NCBI GenBank assembly: GCA_022820545.1
Contig: JAJEFG010000058.1
Location: forward strand, 1-64,000
Source: Acidobacteriota bacterium
GTDB lineage: Bacteria > Acidobacteriota > Vicinamibacteria > Marinacidobacterales > Marinacidobacteraceae
DNA: 64,000 nucleotides
Direction: 5' to 3'
Part shown: piece after piece, positions 16,585 through 26,029 of the stretch
How the letters are laid out: each line of letters starts with the position of its first letter
Position numbering within the stretch: position 1 is the stretch's first letter
The notes under the pieces: model-generated
Seen by the model: the letters and a program-made list of their open reading frames with translations, nothing else
Databases searched by the model: none
Told to the model about the DNA's origin: nothing
Made by a program: the position numbers and the translations under genes

Positions 16585-17544
16585 ATGCTGAACCCGCCTG
16601 ACGCGCAACCCTCCCAGGGCGGCCTGTTCCCCGACCCCCTCATCCTCGACGGCGGACTCGCCACCGAACTCGAAGCCGACGGGTTCGACCTGAACCACCC
16701 GCTCTGGTCGGCGAAGGTGCTGATCGAAACGCCGCAGGCGGTCCGCGCCGTCCACGCCCGCTTTCTCGCGGCAGGGGCCGACTGCATCATCTCGGCCACC
16801 TACCAGGCGAGCTTCCCCGGCCTCTTGCGCCACGGACTCCCGGACAAGGAGTCGGAACGCCTGTTCCGCTTCGCGGTGGAGCTCGCCGCGGAGGAACGGA
16901 ACCGGTTCTGGCGCGATCCGGCCAACCGGGAGGGACGCCGGCGGCCGCTGGTGGCCGCCAGCGTCGGACCGTACGGCGCGTTCCTGGCCGACGGCTCCGA
17001 ATACACCGGCGACTACCGGGCCGATGACGCCGCGCTGGCCGCCTTCCACTGGCGGCGACTCGAACTCCTCGCCCGGTCGGGCGCCGACCTGCTGGCGATC
17101 GAAACGATCCCCTCCGCCCGCGAGGGGCGCGTGCTCCGGCGCCTGCTGGAACGGCTCGAGGACCCGCCGCCGGCGTGGCTGTCCTTCACGTGCCGGGACG
17201 GAGCCCGCCTCTCGGACGGAACACCGGTGCAGGAGATCGCGGCCGATCTCGCCGGCTGCACGCGCATCCCGTGGATCGGCGTGAACTGCACCGCCCCGAA
17301 ACACCTCGCCGCGCTGATCCCGAAGATCGGGGCCGCGACCGGCAAGCCGGTGGTCGCCTATCCGAACGGGGACGGCCGCTGGGACCCGGTGCGAAAGGTC
17401 TGGGAGACGCCCGCCGAGACGGCGGACCTGCCGCGGCTCGCCGTGGAGTGGCGGCGCCTGGGCGCGGCCCTGATCGGCGGTTGCTGCCGGACCCGCCCGC
17501 GGGACATCCTCGGAGTCCGCGCGGCGCTCCGGAACCGGGCCTGA
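16585..17544 (+). CDS. mmuM: Homocysteine S-methyltransferase (MmuM-like)
   Basis: The 319-residue TIM-barrel protein has the three zinc cysteines of the Pfam S-methyl_trans family: Cys235 in GVNCT and Cys300-Cys301 in GGCCR. The N-terminal LDGGLATELEADGFDLNHPLW and central ETIPSAREG match MmuM, which methylates homocysteine using S-methylmethionine or S-adenosylmethionine rather than folate. The lack of cobalamin and folate domains rules out MetH. It stands alone between the copy 6 repeat and the metal-efflux locus. Confidence 0.9.
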   Translation: MLNPPDAQPSQGGLFPDPLILDGGLATELEADGFDLNHPLWSAKVLIETPQAVRAVHARFLAAGADCIISATYQASFPGLLRHGLPDKESERLFRFAVELAAEERNRFWRDPANREGRRRPLVAASVGPYGAFLADGSEYTGDYRADDAALAAFHWRRLELLARSGADLLAIETIPSAREGRVLRRLLERLEDPPPAWLSFTCRDGARLSDGTPVQEIAADLAGCTRIPWIGVNCTAPKHLAALIPKIGAATGKPVVAYPNGDGRWDPVRKVWETPAETADLPRLAVEWRRLGAALIGGCCRTRPRDILGVRAALRNRA

Positions 17545-17657
17545 ACGACTTCCTTCCGGCTTGCGGATTCTCCTGGCCGCGTCTCGTGACAGATGTGACG
17601 GTCGTCTGTTACATTCGGGCCACTTCGCCTTCGTGAATCGCGACGGGCGCAACGAAC

Positions 17658-18629
17658 TTGACGCAACCAGGCAGTCCCGACGCCGGCCAACCGGGAACCG
17701 AACCGGCCCATTCCGGGGACGCGGCCGGCGCGGACCGCAAGAGCCTGTGGATCGGGCTGGTGCTGGTCGGCGGGTTCACGCTCGCGGAGGCCGTCGCCGG
17801 CTTCTGGGCGGGCAGCCTGATCCTGCTCGCCCACGCGGGGCACATGCTCGCGGACGCCGTGTCCATCGGGATCGGGCTCGTGGCGGTGCGTTTCTCCGGC
17901 CGGTCGGCCACCGCGGAGCGGACGTACGGCTTCCATCGCACGGAAGTCCTTGCCGCCCTGGTGAACGCGCTGGTGCTGTGGGCGATCGCCCTCGCCGTGC
18001 TGTTCGAGGGATACCGCCGCCTTTCCGACACGCCCGAGGTCCAGGGCGGCGTGCTGCTGGCCGTGGGATCGATCGGTCTCGTGGTGAACATCTCGGCCGT
18101 CTGGCTCATGCACGGATCGGCCCAGCGGAACACCACCATCCAGGGTGTTTTCCAGCACATGATCACCGACCTGCTGGGGTCGGTGGCCGTCGTCGTGGCG
18201 GGGGTGCTGGTCTGGGCCTTCGGCTGGCACGTTTCGGATCCGGTCCTGAGCCTGCTGATCGGCGCCCTGATCCTCTCGAGCACCTGGCGCCTGCTGTCCA
18301 AGGTGGTTCAGGTGCTGCTGGAAGGCACTCCGGAGCACATCGACGTCTACGCGCTCTGTTACCAGATCGAGCAGCTCGAGGGCGTCACGCTCATTCACGA
18401 CGTCCACTGCTGGACCCTGGCTCCCGGATACGACGCGATGACCGCGCACATCCTGGTGGAGCCGGGCTACGGATCGGGAGACGGCCGTGACTCCATGCTC
18501 GACCGGATCAGGGAGATCGCCTACCAGGAATTCAACATCCGGCACATCACGATCCAGGTGGAAACCACGGCCGGCCGCTGCCTCGAAGCGCACCACGTGG
18601 ACCACCTGCTGGCGACCGCGCGTATGTAG
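17658..18629 (+). CDS. czcD: CDF cation efflux protein (CzcD/ZitB-like)
   Basis: The 323-residue inner-membrane transporter has six predicted helices. Its two HxxxD metal-site motifs are AHAGHMLADAV in helix 2 and HMITDLLGS in helix 5. A C-terminal metal-sensing cytoplasmic domain follows (about 215-310, ending RHITIQVETTAGRC). CDF proteins export Zn2+, Co2+ or Cd2+ by H+ exchange. Start is a TTG (17658) beginning MTQPGSPDAG. It leads the CzcCBA genes, 48 bases ahead of the TolC homologue. Confidence 0.9.
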   Translation: MTQPGSPDAGQPGTEPAHSGDAAGADRKSLWIGLVLVGGFTLAEAVAGFWAGSLILLAHAGHMLADAVSIGIGLVAVRFSGRSATAERTYGFHRTEVLAALVNALVLWAIALAVLFEGYRRLSDTPEVQGGVLLAVGSIGLVVNISAVWLMHGSAQRNTTIQGVFQHMITDLLGSVAVVVAGVLVWAFGWHVSDPVLSLLIGALILSSTWRLLSKVVQVLLEGTPEHIDVYALCYQIEQLEGVTLIHDVHCWTLAPGYDAMTAHILVEPGYGSGDGRDSMLDRIREIAYQEFNIRHITIQVETTAGRCLEAHHVDHLLATARM

Positions 18630-18677
18630 GCGGAGAGGCCGCCAAGGCATCCGCCTTGACGGCCAGGGGAGGGGACA

Positions 18678-19949
18678 ATGCGAACGTCGGGTCCGCGAAC
18701 GCCGTTGCTGGTGCTGGGGCTTGGCAGCGTGCTCGTCCTGGCGAACGCGGCCGGCGGTCAGGAGATTCGCCGCGTCACGCTGCGCGAAGCCCTGCAGGAG
18801 TTCACCGAGAACAGCCTCGCCCTGAAGATCGCCCGGTCCGAGGCCGCCGAGATCGCCGGAGCGGCGCGCCAGTCGGGGGTCTACTCCAACCCGTCGCTTT
18901 CCTTCAGCCACGACGACCTGCACCACGACGACCCCGTGACCGGGACGGAGAGGTTCTGGGAGCAGACCATCCAGTTCGTTCAGGAGGTCGAATGGCCCGC
19001 CCGCACCTCCGCGCGGCGCCGGGCGGCCACCCACGCCATCAGCGCCAGCGCGGCCGGCCTGCGCGCCGATTCGGTTCCCCTGGCCTTCGAGGTCCGCGAG
19101 GCCTACGCGCTGGCGTGGTTCGCGGAGGAAGCGGAACGCGCGGTGGGCGAGGCCGCGGCGGTGATCCGGAGGGTGTCGGAGGACGCCGAGGCCCGGCTGG
19201 AAGCGGGGGACATCTCCGCCTACGAAGCCCGCCGCCTGCGGCTGGAGCGGGTGCGGGCCGAACAGGAGATGGTGGACGCGGGACTGGGGGCCCGCGACGC
19301 CCGCCGGCGGCTCGCCGCGCTCATCTCCCCCGGATCCGGCACGGAGGAGGTCGGGCCCTCCACGGGACTTCACGAAATCCCTCCGGAAGTAACCCGCGAG
19401 GCGGCGCTGGGCGCCCTTTCGGGGCGGCCGGACCTGGAAGCCGCGGCGCGGCAGCTGGACACCGCCCGGGCCGAGGTCGAGGTTGCAGGTTTCTCCCTGC
19501 GGCCCTCCCCGACCTTCGGCCTTGGATACCGGCACCACCTGGACGGATTCGGCGGCGTCGCCCTGGGCTTCGATGTGCCGCTGCCGGTGTTCGATCGGGG
19601 ATACGGGACTCGCGAGGAGGCGGCCGCCCGGAGCTCGGCGGCGGCCTATCGGCTCGACCTGAGGCGGCGGCTGGCGGAGTACGACCTGGTGGGCGCCTCG
19701 GACCGCTACACGGCCCGGCGCACGCGTGTCGAAGCGGTGGTGGAGGACCTGTTGGCGGACGGTGAACTGCTCCTTATGTCCGCGACCGCGGCCTATGCCG
19801 AACAGGAGATGACGCTCGTGGAACTGCTCGATGCGGCCGATGCGTTCCAGGGCGCGCGGCTCACGGCGCTGTCGCTGCAGTCGGAGGCCTGGATCGCCTA
19901 CTACGACCTGCTGCGCGCCATGGGTAGGGGCCCGGAGGAAGGACCATGA
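18678..19949 (+). CDS. czcC: TolC-family outer-membrane channel (CzcC-like)
   Basis: The 423-residue protein has a signal peptide (LLVLGLGSVLVLANAAGG) and two OEP repeats rich in coiled-coil segments (about 40-215 and 240-415). Members form a trimeric barrel and periplasmic tunnel for RND pumps. Its last codons overlap the CzcB start by 4 bases (ATGA), so the two are coupled. The context with CDF and HME-type RND genes points to metal efflux. Confidence 0.9.
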   Translation: MRTSGPRTPLLVLGLGSVLVLANAAGGQEIRRVTLREALQEFTENSLALKIARSEAAEIAGAARQSGVYSNPSLSFSHDDLHHDDPVTGTERFWEQTIQFVQEVEWPARTSARRRAATHAISASAAGLRADSVPLAFEVREAYALAWFAEEAERAVGEAAAVIRRVSEDAEARLEAGDISAYEARRLRLERVRAEQEMVDAGLGARDARRRLAALISPGSGTEEVGPSTGLHEIPPEVTREAALGALSGRPDLEAAARQLDTARAEVEVAGFSLRPSPTFGLGYRHHLDGFGGVALGFDVPLPVFDRGYGTREEAAARSSAAAYRLDLRRRLAEYDLVGASDRYTARRTRVEAVVEDLLADGELLLMSATAAYAEQEMTLVELLDAADAFQGARLTALSLQSEAWIAYYDLLRAMGRGPEEGP

Positions 19950-21517
19950 ACCGAGAGCTTGTCCACGCGTGGGTCGTCGCTTTGTTGCTGAGCCTCGGTG
20001 TGCTGGGCTGCGGAGGAGCCGGCGGCGAGGACGAAGTTGCGGCCGAGGCCCACGATCCCCATCCGGGCGGAGGGCAGTTCACCGCGTCTTCCGGCGGGTT
20101 CGAGCTGTTCGCCATGTATCCGCACCAGATCGCGAACAGCGAGGGGGAGGAGCCCTGGGAGATCCACCTCACGTCGGTGGAGGAGTGGCGGCCCGTCGAG
20201 GGCGCCCGGGTGACGCTGCAGATGGTCGGGCCCGGGCGGACCCGGGAGGAAGTCGTCGCCAGGTCCGACGTTCCGGGGGTGTACCTCGCGGCGCCCGTGC
20301 TGCCTACCATCGGAACCTGGCGCGCCGAGTTCGTGCTGTCGGTCGAAGGCCAGGACCACGCGCTTCCGGCCGGACCCTTCGAGGTGTTCCGCAGCGAGGA
20401 AGAGGTGGACCCGCACGCCGGGCACGACCATGACCACGAGGAGGAGGCCGGACACGTCCATACCGCCGACGAGGAGCCGGGCGCGGGGCTGATCACCCTG
20501 GCCGTGGAAGAACAGTGGTCGATTCCCTTCGCGGTTTCCGCCGCCGAGGAACGCGAAATCCCGGCTTCGTTCTCCGCCGCGGGCGAGCTGGTGGCCCCTC
20601 CGGGCGGCCTCGTCCACGTATCCGCGCCGGTGGCGGGGCTCGTGCAGGTGGACGGACCCTCGCTGGGGCCGGGCGACTTCGTCCGCACCGGGCAGCTCCT
20701 GGCGCTGATCGCGCCGATCCGGCTGGACAACTCGTACGAGCGCACCCGCGTGGACGTGGCGCTCGCGGAACGCGAGGTCGAGCGGGCCGAACGCCTGCTC
20801 GCGGCCGAAGCCATTCCCGCGCGCCGCCTCGAGGAGGCGCGCCGGAATCTCGAGGTCGCGGTGGCGGCCTTCGAAGCCATCCGGGGAGGCACGCCGGGGA
20901 ACGCCGGCGAAGACGCCGACAGCGGCCTCTACCAACTGGACAGCCCCATCGACGGCATGATCGCGGAGCGGGACGTGGCGCTTGGCGAACAGGTCGCGGT
21001 CGGGGACCACGCCTTCACGATCGTGAACACCGGAACGCTCTGGTTCGTCGCCCGGGTTCCGGCCCGCTACGCGCCGGAGACCGGCCGGATCCGCGGCACC
21101 TGGTTCACGGTGGAAGGCAACCCGAGCCCCTACACGGTAAGCCGGGTGCTGTCGGTCGGCAGCATGATCGATCCGGACAGCCGCACGCTGCCAGTCCGCT
21201 TCGCCGTCCCGAACGCCGACCGCGCCCTGAAGGTGGGGATGCTGGCGGAGGGCCAGATCCTCATCGGCGATCCCGAGCAGGGCACCGCGGTCCCGGTCTC
21301 CGCGATCCAGGACGAGGACGGCCTGCCGGTGATCTACGTCAAGGTCACCGGGGACAGTTTCGAGCGCCGGGTCGTCTCGGTGGGGGCGTCGGACGGAGCG
21401 TGGACGCTGGTCACCTCCGGGATCGCGCCCGGGGAGCAGGTGGTCACGGAAGGGGCCTACCAGGTGAACCTCGCCGCGCTGGGAACCGTCGAACCGTCGC
21501 ATGGCCACGCCCACTGA
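19946..21517 (+). CDS. czcB: RND periplasmic adaptor with His-rich metal-binding segments (CzcB-like)
   Basis: The 523-residue protein begins with a lipoprotein-type signal (LLLSLGVLGCGG). An extra N-terminal domain (about 45-150) is followed by a histidine/acid-rich stretch DPHAGHDHDHEEEAGHVH (about 153-170). Then come the barrel-hairpin-lipoyl core and the C-terminal membrane-proximal domain. It ends in EPSHGHAH. These His clusters are typical of CzcB-type adaptors for Zn/Co/Cd (or Cu/Ag) pumps. The czcA start lies within its last 17 bases. Confidence 0.9.
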   Translation: MNRELVHAWVVALLLSLGVLGCGGAGGEDEVAAEAHDPHPGGGQFTASSGGFELFAMYPHQIANSEGEEPWEIHLTSVEEWRPVEGARVTLQMVGPGRTREEVVARSDVPGVYLAAPVLPTIGTWRAEFVLSVEGQDHALPAGPFEVFRSEEEVDPHAGHDHDHEEEAGHVHTADEEPGAGLITLAVEEQWSIPFAVSAAEEREIPASFSAAGELVAPPGGLVHVSAPVAGLVQVDGPSLGPGDFVRTGQLLALIAPIRLDNSYERTRVDVALAEREVERAERLLAAEAIPARRLEEARRNLEVAVAAFEAIRGGTPGNAGEDADSGLYQLDSPIDGMIAERDVALGEQVAVGDHAFTIVNTGTLWFVARVPARYAPETGRIRGTWFTVEGNPSPYTVSRVLSVGSMIDPDSRTLPVRFAVPNADRALKVGMLAEGQILIGDPEQGTAVPVSAIQDEDGLPVIYVKVTGDSFERRVVSVGASDGAWTLVTSGIAPGEQVVTEGAYQVNLAALGTVEPSHGHAH

Positions 21518-24500
21518 CGGACCCGCCGCGGGCGGGACCGAGCAGCGCGGCGTCCTCGACCACTTCGTCGGCGCCTCGCTCAAGAACCCGTTCCTCGCGC
21601 TCATCCTCGCGATGGGCCTCTTCGTGGGCGGAAGCTGGATCGCCGCCACGTTCCCGGTGGACGTCTTCCCGGACCTGACGGCGCCGACCGTCACGGTGGT
21701 GACCGATGCCCGGGGATTGGCCCCGGAGGACGTCGAGGTCTCGATCACCTTCCCGATCGAGACGGCGCTGAACGGCGCGCTGGGAGTGCGGCGGGTCCGC
21801 TCGCGATCGGGCACCGGGATCAGCGTCGTCTGGGCGGACTTCGAGTGGGGCACGGACATCTTCCTCGCCCGGCAGATCGTGAGCGCCAGGCTCCAGGCGC
21901 AGGCGCTGGAACTGCCGGAAGGCGTGAACCCGCCGGTGCTGGCGCCCATCAGCTCGATCATGGGCGAGATCATGCTGGTCGGCCTGAGCGCGCCCGAGGC
22001 GCAACTCATGGAGGCTCGCACTCTCGCGGACTGGGTGGTCCGCCGCCGGCTGCTCGCCGTGCCGGGCGTCTCGCAGGTGATCGCCCAGGGTGGCGACGTC
22101 CGCGAATACCAGGTCCTGATCGATCCGCAGCGGCTCCTGGCCTACGAGGTCGGGCTCGAGGACGTCCTCGCCGCCACCGCCGGGTCCAGCGAGAACGTGT
22201 CCGGAGGCCTCTACTGGTCGAGCGGCCGGGAGATCCTGGTCCGCGGGATCGTCCGTCCCGGCAACGTCGAGGACATCGGTCGGACCGTGGTGACGACGCG
22301 GGAGGGGATCCCGGTCCTGATCGAGGACCTCGCCGAAGTGCGGATCGGCCCCAAGATCACCTACGGGACCGGATCGGTGAACGCGGAGTCCGCCGTCATC
22401 CTCTCGATCCAGAAACAGGCGGGGGCCAACACCCTCGAGCTCACCGAGCGGGTGGAGGCCGAGCTCGACGCGATCGAGGCCGTCCTCCCCGAGGGGATCA
22501 CCATGGAGCGGGAGATCTTCCGGCAGGCGGACTTCATTTCGCTCGCGGTGGACAACGTGGTCCTCGCCCTGCGCGACGGCGCCCTGTTCGTCATCGTCAC
22601 GCTCCTGTTCTTCCTCTGGAACGTGCGCACCACGCTGATCTCGGTGGTCGCCATTCCGCTCTCGCTGGCGCTCGCGATCATCGTGATGCGCGCGCTCGGG
22701 GGCACCGTGAACACCATGACGCTCGGCGGGATGGCGATCGCCATCGGCGCCCTCGTGGACGACGCGATCATCTTCGCCGAGAACGTCCACCGCCGGCTCC
22801 GCGACAACCGCCGGCGTCCGCTGGCGGAGCGCGCCCCGCCCCTGGCCATCATCCGCAGCGCCGCGAGCGAGATCCGGGACCCGATCCTCAACGCCACGCT
22901 GATCATCACGATCGTCTTCGTGCCGCTGTTCTTCCTCTCCGGCGTGGAAGGCCGGATGCTGATGCCCCTCGGCGAGGCCTACATCATCAGCATCCTCTCT
23001 TCGCTCTTCATTGCCGTGACCGTGACGCCGGCGCTTTGCTACCTGCTGCTCCCGAACGACCGCTCCATCATGCGGCAGCGCGAGCCATGGCTGGTCCGCC
23101 TCCTCGAGTACCTCTACCGGGGGGTGCTCGACCGGGCGCTGCGCCGCTCCGGGCAGATGCTGATCGGGGCGGCGCTGCTGCTGGCGGCCACCCTCGCGGT
23201 CGTTCCCACCCTGGGCCGGGAGTTCCTGCCGGAGTTCCAGGAGGGCTCGCTGACCATCGCGCTCATCGGGGTGCCGGGCACTTCGCTTGAAGAATCCGAC
23301 GAGACCGGCAAGCGCGTGGAGCGGCGCCTGCTCGAGGTGGAGGGGGTGCTCTCGACCGCGCGGCGCACCGGCCGGGCAGAGCTGGACGAGGAAGCGCAGG
23401 GCGCGAACGTCTCGCACGTGGAAGCGCACCTGGACCTGAGCACCCGCGAGATGTCCGACCTGATGGCCGAGGTCCGGGACCGGCTCGCAGGAATCCCCGG
23501 AACGAGCATCACCGTGGGACAGCCGATCGGCCACCGCATCGACCACATGCTTTCCGGCACGCGCGCGGCGATCGCGATCAGCGTCTTCGGTCCCGATCTC
23601 CGGGAGCTGCGCAACCTCGCCAGCCAGATCGAGGCCATTGCCCACGATGTCCAGGGTCTGGTGGACGTCTCCGCGGAGCAGCAGGCCGAGGTGCCGCAGT
23701 TGCAGGTCCGCGCGAACCGCCGGGCGATGGCCCGCTACGGCGTCACCCCGGGACACCTCGCGGAGGCCGTCAGCGTCGCCATCCAGGGCGAGGCCGTGTC
23801 CATCGTGCGGGAAGGGGAGCGCACGTTCGATCTGCTGGTGCGCTATGCCGACGACTACCGTACCGATCCGGAAGCCATCGGCAGCGCCCTCATGGCGACC
23901 CCCGCCGGGCCGATCGTGCCGCTGTCGCAGCTCGGCTCGATCGTGCAGGCCATGGGGCCGAACATGATCACCCGGGAGAACGTCCAGCGGAAGATCGTGG
24001 TCAGCGCCAATGTCGCGGAGCGCGACGTCATCGGGGCGGTGACCGAACTCCAGGAGCGGGTCGCGGCCGGGCTGGACCTTCCCCCCGAGTACTTCCTCCA
24101 GTACGGAGGCCAGTTCGAGAGCGGCGAGGCGGCCAGCCGCCGGATCACCATCCTCTCGCTGTTCTCGATCGGCGCCGTCTTCATGATCATGTTCCGGGCG
24201 TTCGGGAGCTTCCGGACCGCCATGTTCCTCATGGTGAACCTGCCGCTGGCCCTGACCGGCGGGGTCGCCGCCGTGCTGTTGATCGGCGGCACCGTGAACG
24301 TCGCCACCCTGGTCGGCTTCATCACGCTGTTCGGGATCGCGGTGCGGAACGGGATGCTCCTCGTGAGCCGGTACCAGGACCTGTGCACGGCCGGAGTGCC
24401 GCTTCCCGAGAGCATCCGGCAGGGCTCGGTGGAGCGCCTCAGTCCCATTCTCATGACCGCGCTGACCGCGGGCCTCGCCCTCATCCCCCTCGCGCTGGGG

Positions 24501-24665
24501 ATCGGCGAGCCGGGCAAGGAAATCCAGGCGCCGCTCGCGGTTGTCGTCCTCGGCGGCCTGACGACCTCCACGATCCTCAACATGTTCGTCGTCCCGGCCC
24601 TGTTCCTGCGCTACGGGCGGATGACGGTCGGAACCCCATCCGAAGCGGCGCGGCTCTCGGGATAA
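21501..24665 (+). CDS. czcA: HME-type RND heavy-metal efflux pump (CzcA-like)
   Basis: The 1054-residue inner-membrane protein has RND duplication: 12 helices, porter-domain loops after TM1 and TM7, and the TM4 segment MAIAIGALVDDAIIFAENV, which carries the acidic residues of the proton relay seen in HME transporters. That motif and the CDF/CzcB partners support divalent cation export over copper or drugs. The metal is not resolved. It overlaps czcB by 17 bases and is the last gene of the locus; 24666-24719 after it has no clear terminator. Confidence 0.92.
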   Translation: MATPTDGPAAGGTEQRGVLDHFVGASLKNPFLALILAMGLFVGGSWIAATFPVDVFPDLTAPTVTVVTDARGLAPEDVEVSITFPIETALNGALGVRRVRSRSGTGISVVWADFEWGTDIFLARQIVSARLQAQALELPEGVNPPVLAPISSIMGEIMLVGLSAPEAQLMEARTLADWVVRRRLLAVPGVSQVIAQGGDVREYQVLIDPQRLLAYEVGLEDVLAATAGSSENVSGGLYWSSGREILVRGIVRPGNVEDIGRTVVTTREGIPVLIEDLAEVRIGPKITYGTGSVNAESAVILSIQKQAGANTLELTERVEAELDAIEAVLPEGITMEREIFRQADFISLAVDNVVLALRDGALFVIVTLLFFLWNVRTTLISVVAIPLSLALAIIVMRALGGTVNTMTLGGMAIAIGALVDDAIIFAENVHRRLRDNRRRPLAERAPPLAIIRSAASEIRDPILNATLIITIVFVPLFFLSGVEGRMLMPLGEAYIISILSSLFIAVTVTPALCYLLLPNDRSIMRQREPWLVRLLEYLYRGVLDRALRRSGQMLIGAALLLAATLAVVPTLGREFLPEFQEGSLTIALIGVPGTSLEESDETGKRVERRLLEVEGVLSTARRTGRAELDEEAQGANVSHVEAHLDLSTREMSDLMAEVRDRLAGIPGTSITVGQPIGHRIDHMLSGTRAAIAISVFGPDLRELRNLASQIEAIAHDVQGLVDVSAEQQAEVPQLQVRANRRAMARYGVTPGHLAEAVSVAIQGEAVSIVREGERTFDLLVRYADDYRTDPEAIGSALMATPAGPIVPLSQLGSIVQAMGPNMITRENVQRKIVVSANVAERDVIGAVTELQERVAAGLDLPPEYFLQYGGQFESGEAASRRITILSLFSIGAVFMIMFRAFGSFRTAMFLMVNLPLALTGGVAAVLLIGGTVNVATLVGFITLFGIAVRNGMLLVSRYQDLCTAGVPLPESIRQGSVERLSPILMTALTAGLALIPLALGIGEPGKEIQAPLAVVVLGGLTTSTILNMFVVPALFLRYGRMTVGTPSEAARLSG

Positions 24666-24719
24666 CCCGACCGGCGACCCGGGGAATCCGCGGCGCCCCG
24701 ATCGCGGGCGCCTGACCCC

Positions 24720-26024
24720 TCAGGGGGTTCCGAGCTTGCGGAAGCGCTGGCGGTGGGTCCGGATGGTCATCGGGGTGCGGACGCCGTCGCGGAGGACTCC
24801 GAGGTCCACCTCCTCCCCGGCGGACACGTTCAGCCGCAGATAGACGAGACAGTCCCGGACCGCCGGGTCCGCCTCGACGCCGTCCACGGAGTAGATGACG
24901 TCTCCGGGCCGCAGGTCGTGGAGTTCGAGCACCCCGGCGCGGGCGTTGACGCGGGTGACCTCGCAGGCAAAGCCTTCGGGATCGAGGCCCAGGTCGCGCT
25001 TCCGCGCTTCGGTGAGCGGAGCGGTGGACAGATGCGTCTGCGGATCGATCGACCAGTAGCGGTAGGTGATGTCGGAAACCCACCACTGCAGCGGCAGTTC
25101 GATCACGAGATCCACCGGCCCCGCCCCCGGCCGCTCGACGGTCAGGGGGAGTTGCGTAGCGGTCCGGTCCAGGCCGTCGTAGACGTAGAGCAGGTCCCCG
25201 AACGTCAGAACCCGCTTTCCCCCGAAGTTCACGATGGCGTCGCCGGGCTGCAGTCCGGCGGCCATGGCCGCTCCCTCGGCGCGCTCGACCACGAGGCCCC
25301 GCGGCACGTCGAGATGGATGCCGAGGTCCCGGATGTCGGGCGAGCGGAACATCTCCCGCCGCTTGTCGAGGGTTCCCTCCCGCTCCCGCGCGGCGGCCCG
25401 GTAGTCCCCGATCATGTGGCATTCGACGCAGCGCCCGCGCTCCAGCTCCTGGACGCGCAGGCGCTCCAGTTCGCGGGCGAAGAAGGGCGGCGGTCGCGGA
25501 CTCGCCGGCAACTCGCCGGCGCGCCATCGCTCGTGCTCCTCGAGGCCCGCCCGGAGCGCGAGCGCGAAGCTGTCGAGATCCAGGTACGAGTCCGCCGAGA
25601 CTGCGTCGCGCCCGCCGTAGCGCAGGTAGATCTGCTCGTCAGGACTGACGATGAAGAAGTAGATCGAGTGGTGCCAGTCGAAGTCGAAGAGGCCGACGTC
25701 GATCCGGTTCATCCGCGTGATGCGGGCGCGGACGAAGCGTTCGAGCAGACGTCCCCTCTCGGAATCTCGCGGCGACAGCACAACCTGTGCGTCGAATCGT
25801 CGGCCGGTGATTCAGGGGGAGCAGCGGAACTCGACCAGGAGCGGCCGTCCCGTCTCTTTCGCCAGCGCGAGCGCCTCTTCGTAGTTGCCGAGCCATTCGA
25901 GCGTATCGTCTTCGGACGGCTGGCCGGCAGCCGCGGACGAATGTCCCGAAGCGCTCAGCCCGACGAGCAGGCCGGCGGCGGCGAGCAGCGGAGCGCCGCG
26001 TCTCACGTGTTCCTGTTGTTGCAT
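24720..26024 (-). CDS. Thioredoxin/PDZ selenoprotein candidate with in-frame TGA (Sec71)
   Basis: Read through one TGA (25812-25814), this is a 434-residue exported protein. Residues 1-35 are a signal peptide, and 45-130 form a thioredoxin-like domain. At its active site RCSP-U, Cys68 and Sec71 make a CxxU pair. Translation continues in frame (ITGRRFDAQVVLSPRD) with no other stop. A CVECH motif (199-203), a PDZ domain near 230-290 and a PDZ-like repeat near 345-415 follow. I recall NCBI naming a family Trx7/PDZ domain (seleno)protein with this layout. The ATG has GGAGGAG eight bases upstream. A GTG at 25781 would only start a domain lacking the active site. The gene follows the DsbD-like gene by five bases. 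Confidence 0.8.
25773..25794 (-). promoter_or_regulatory. Bacterial SECIS-like hairpin after the TGA
   Basis: On the mRNA strand, 17 bases after the TGA, CGAC-GCACA-GGT-TGTGC-T-GTCG folds into a nine-pair stem. It has a GGU apical loop and a single bulged U. The loop lies 27-29 bases from the TGA. A GGU loop and a bulged U at this distance are what SelB recognises in bacterial selenoprotein mRNAs such as E. coli fdhF. The bulge is on the 3' arm here, where fdhF has it on the 5' arm. Confidence 0.65.
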
Positions 26025-26029
26025 GGCAG

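Noticed and set aside
25411-25428. CVECH motif taken as proof of a c-type cytochrome
   Set aside because: A single CXXCH in a thioredoxin/PDZ protein with no other heme-protein feature is weak; it is reported only as a motif.
24720-25781. Starting the PDZ protein at GTG 25781
   Set aside because: The start lies inside the thioredoxin domain with no ribosome site, and would leave the signal peptide and active-site half stranded.
25812-26024. Reading the thioredoxin gene as ending at the TGA (70 residues)
   Set aside because: It would stop at the active site, and the next 360 codons of the same frame encode the rest of the fold and two PDZ-type domains. A SECIS-like hairpin follows directly.
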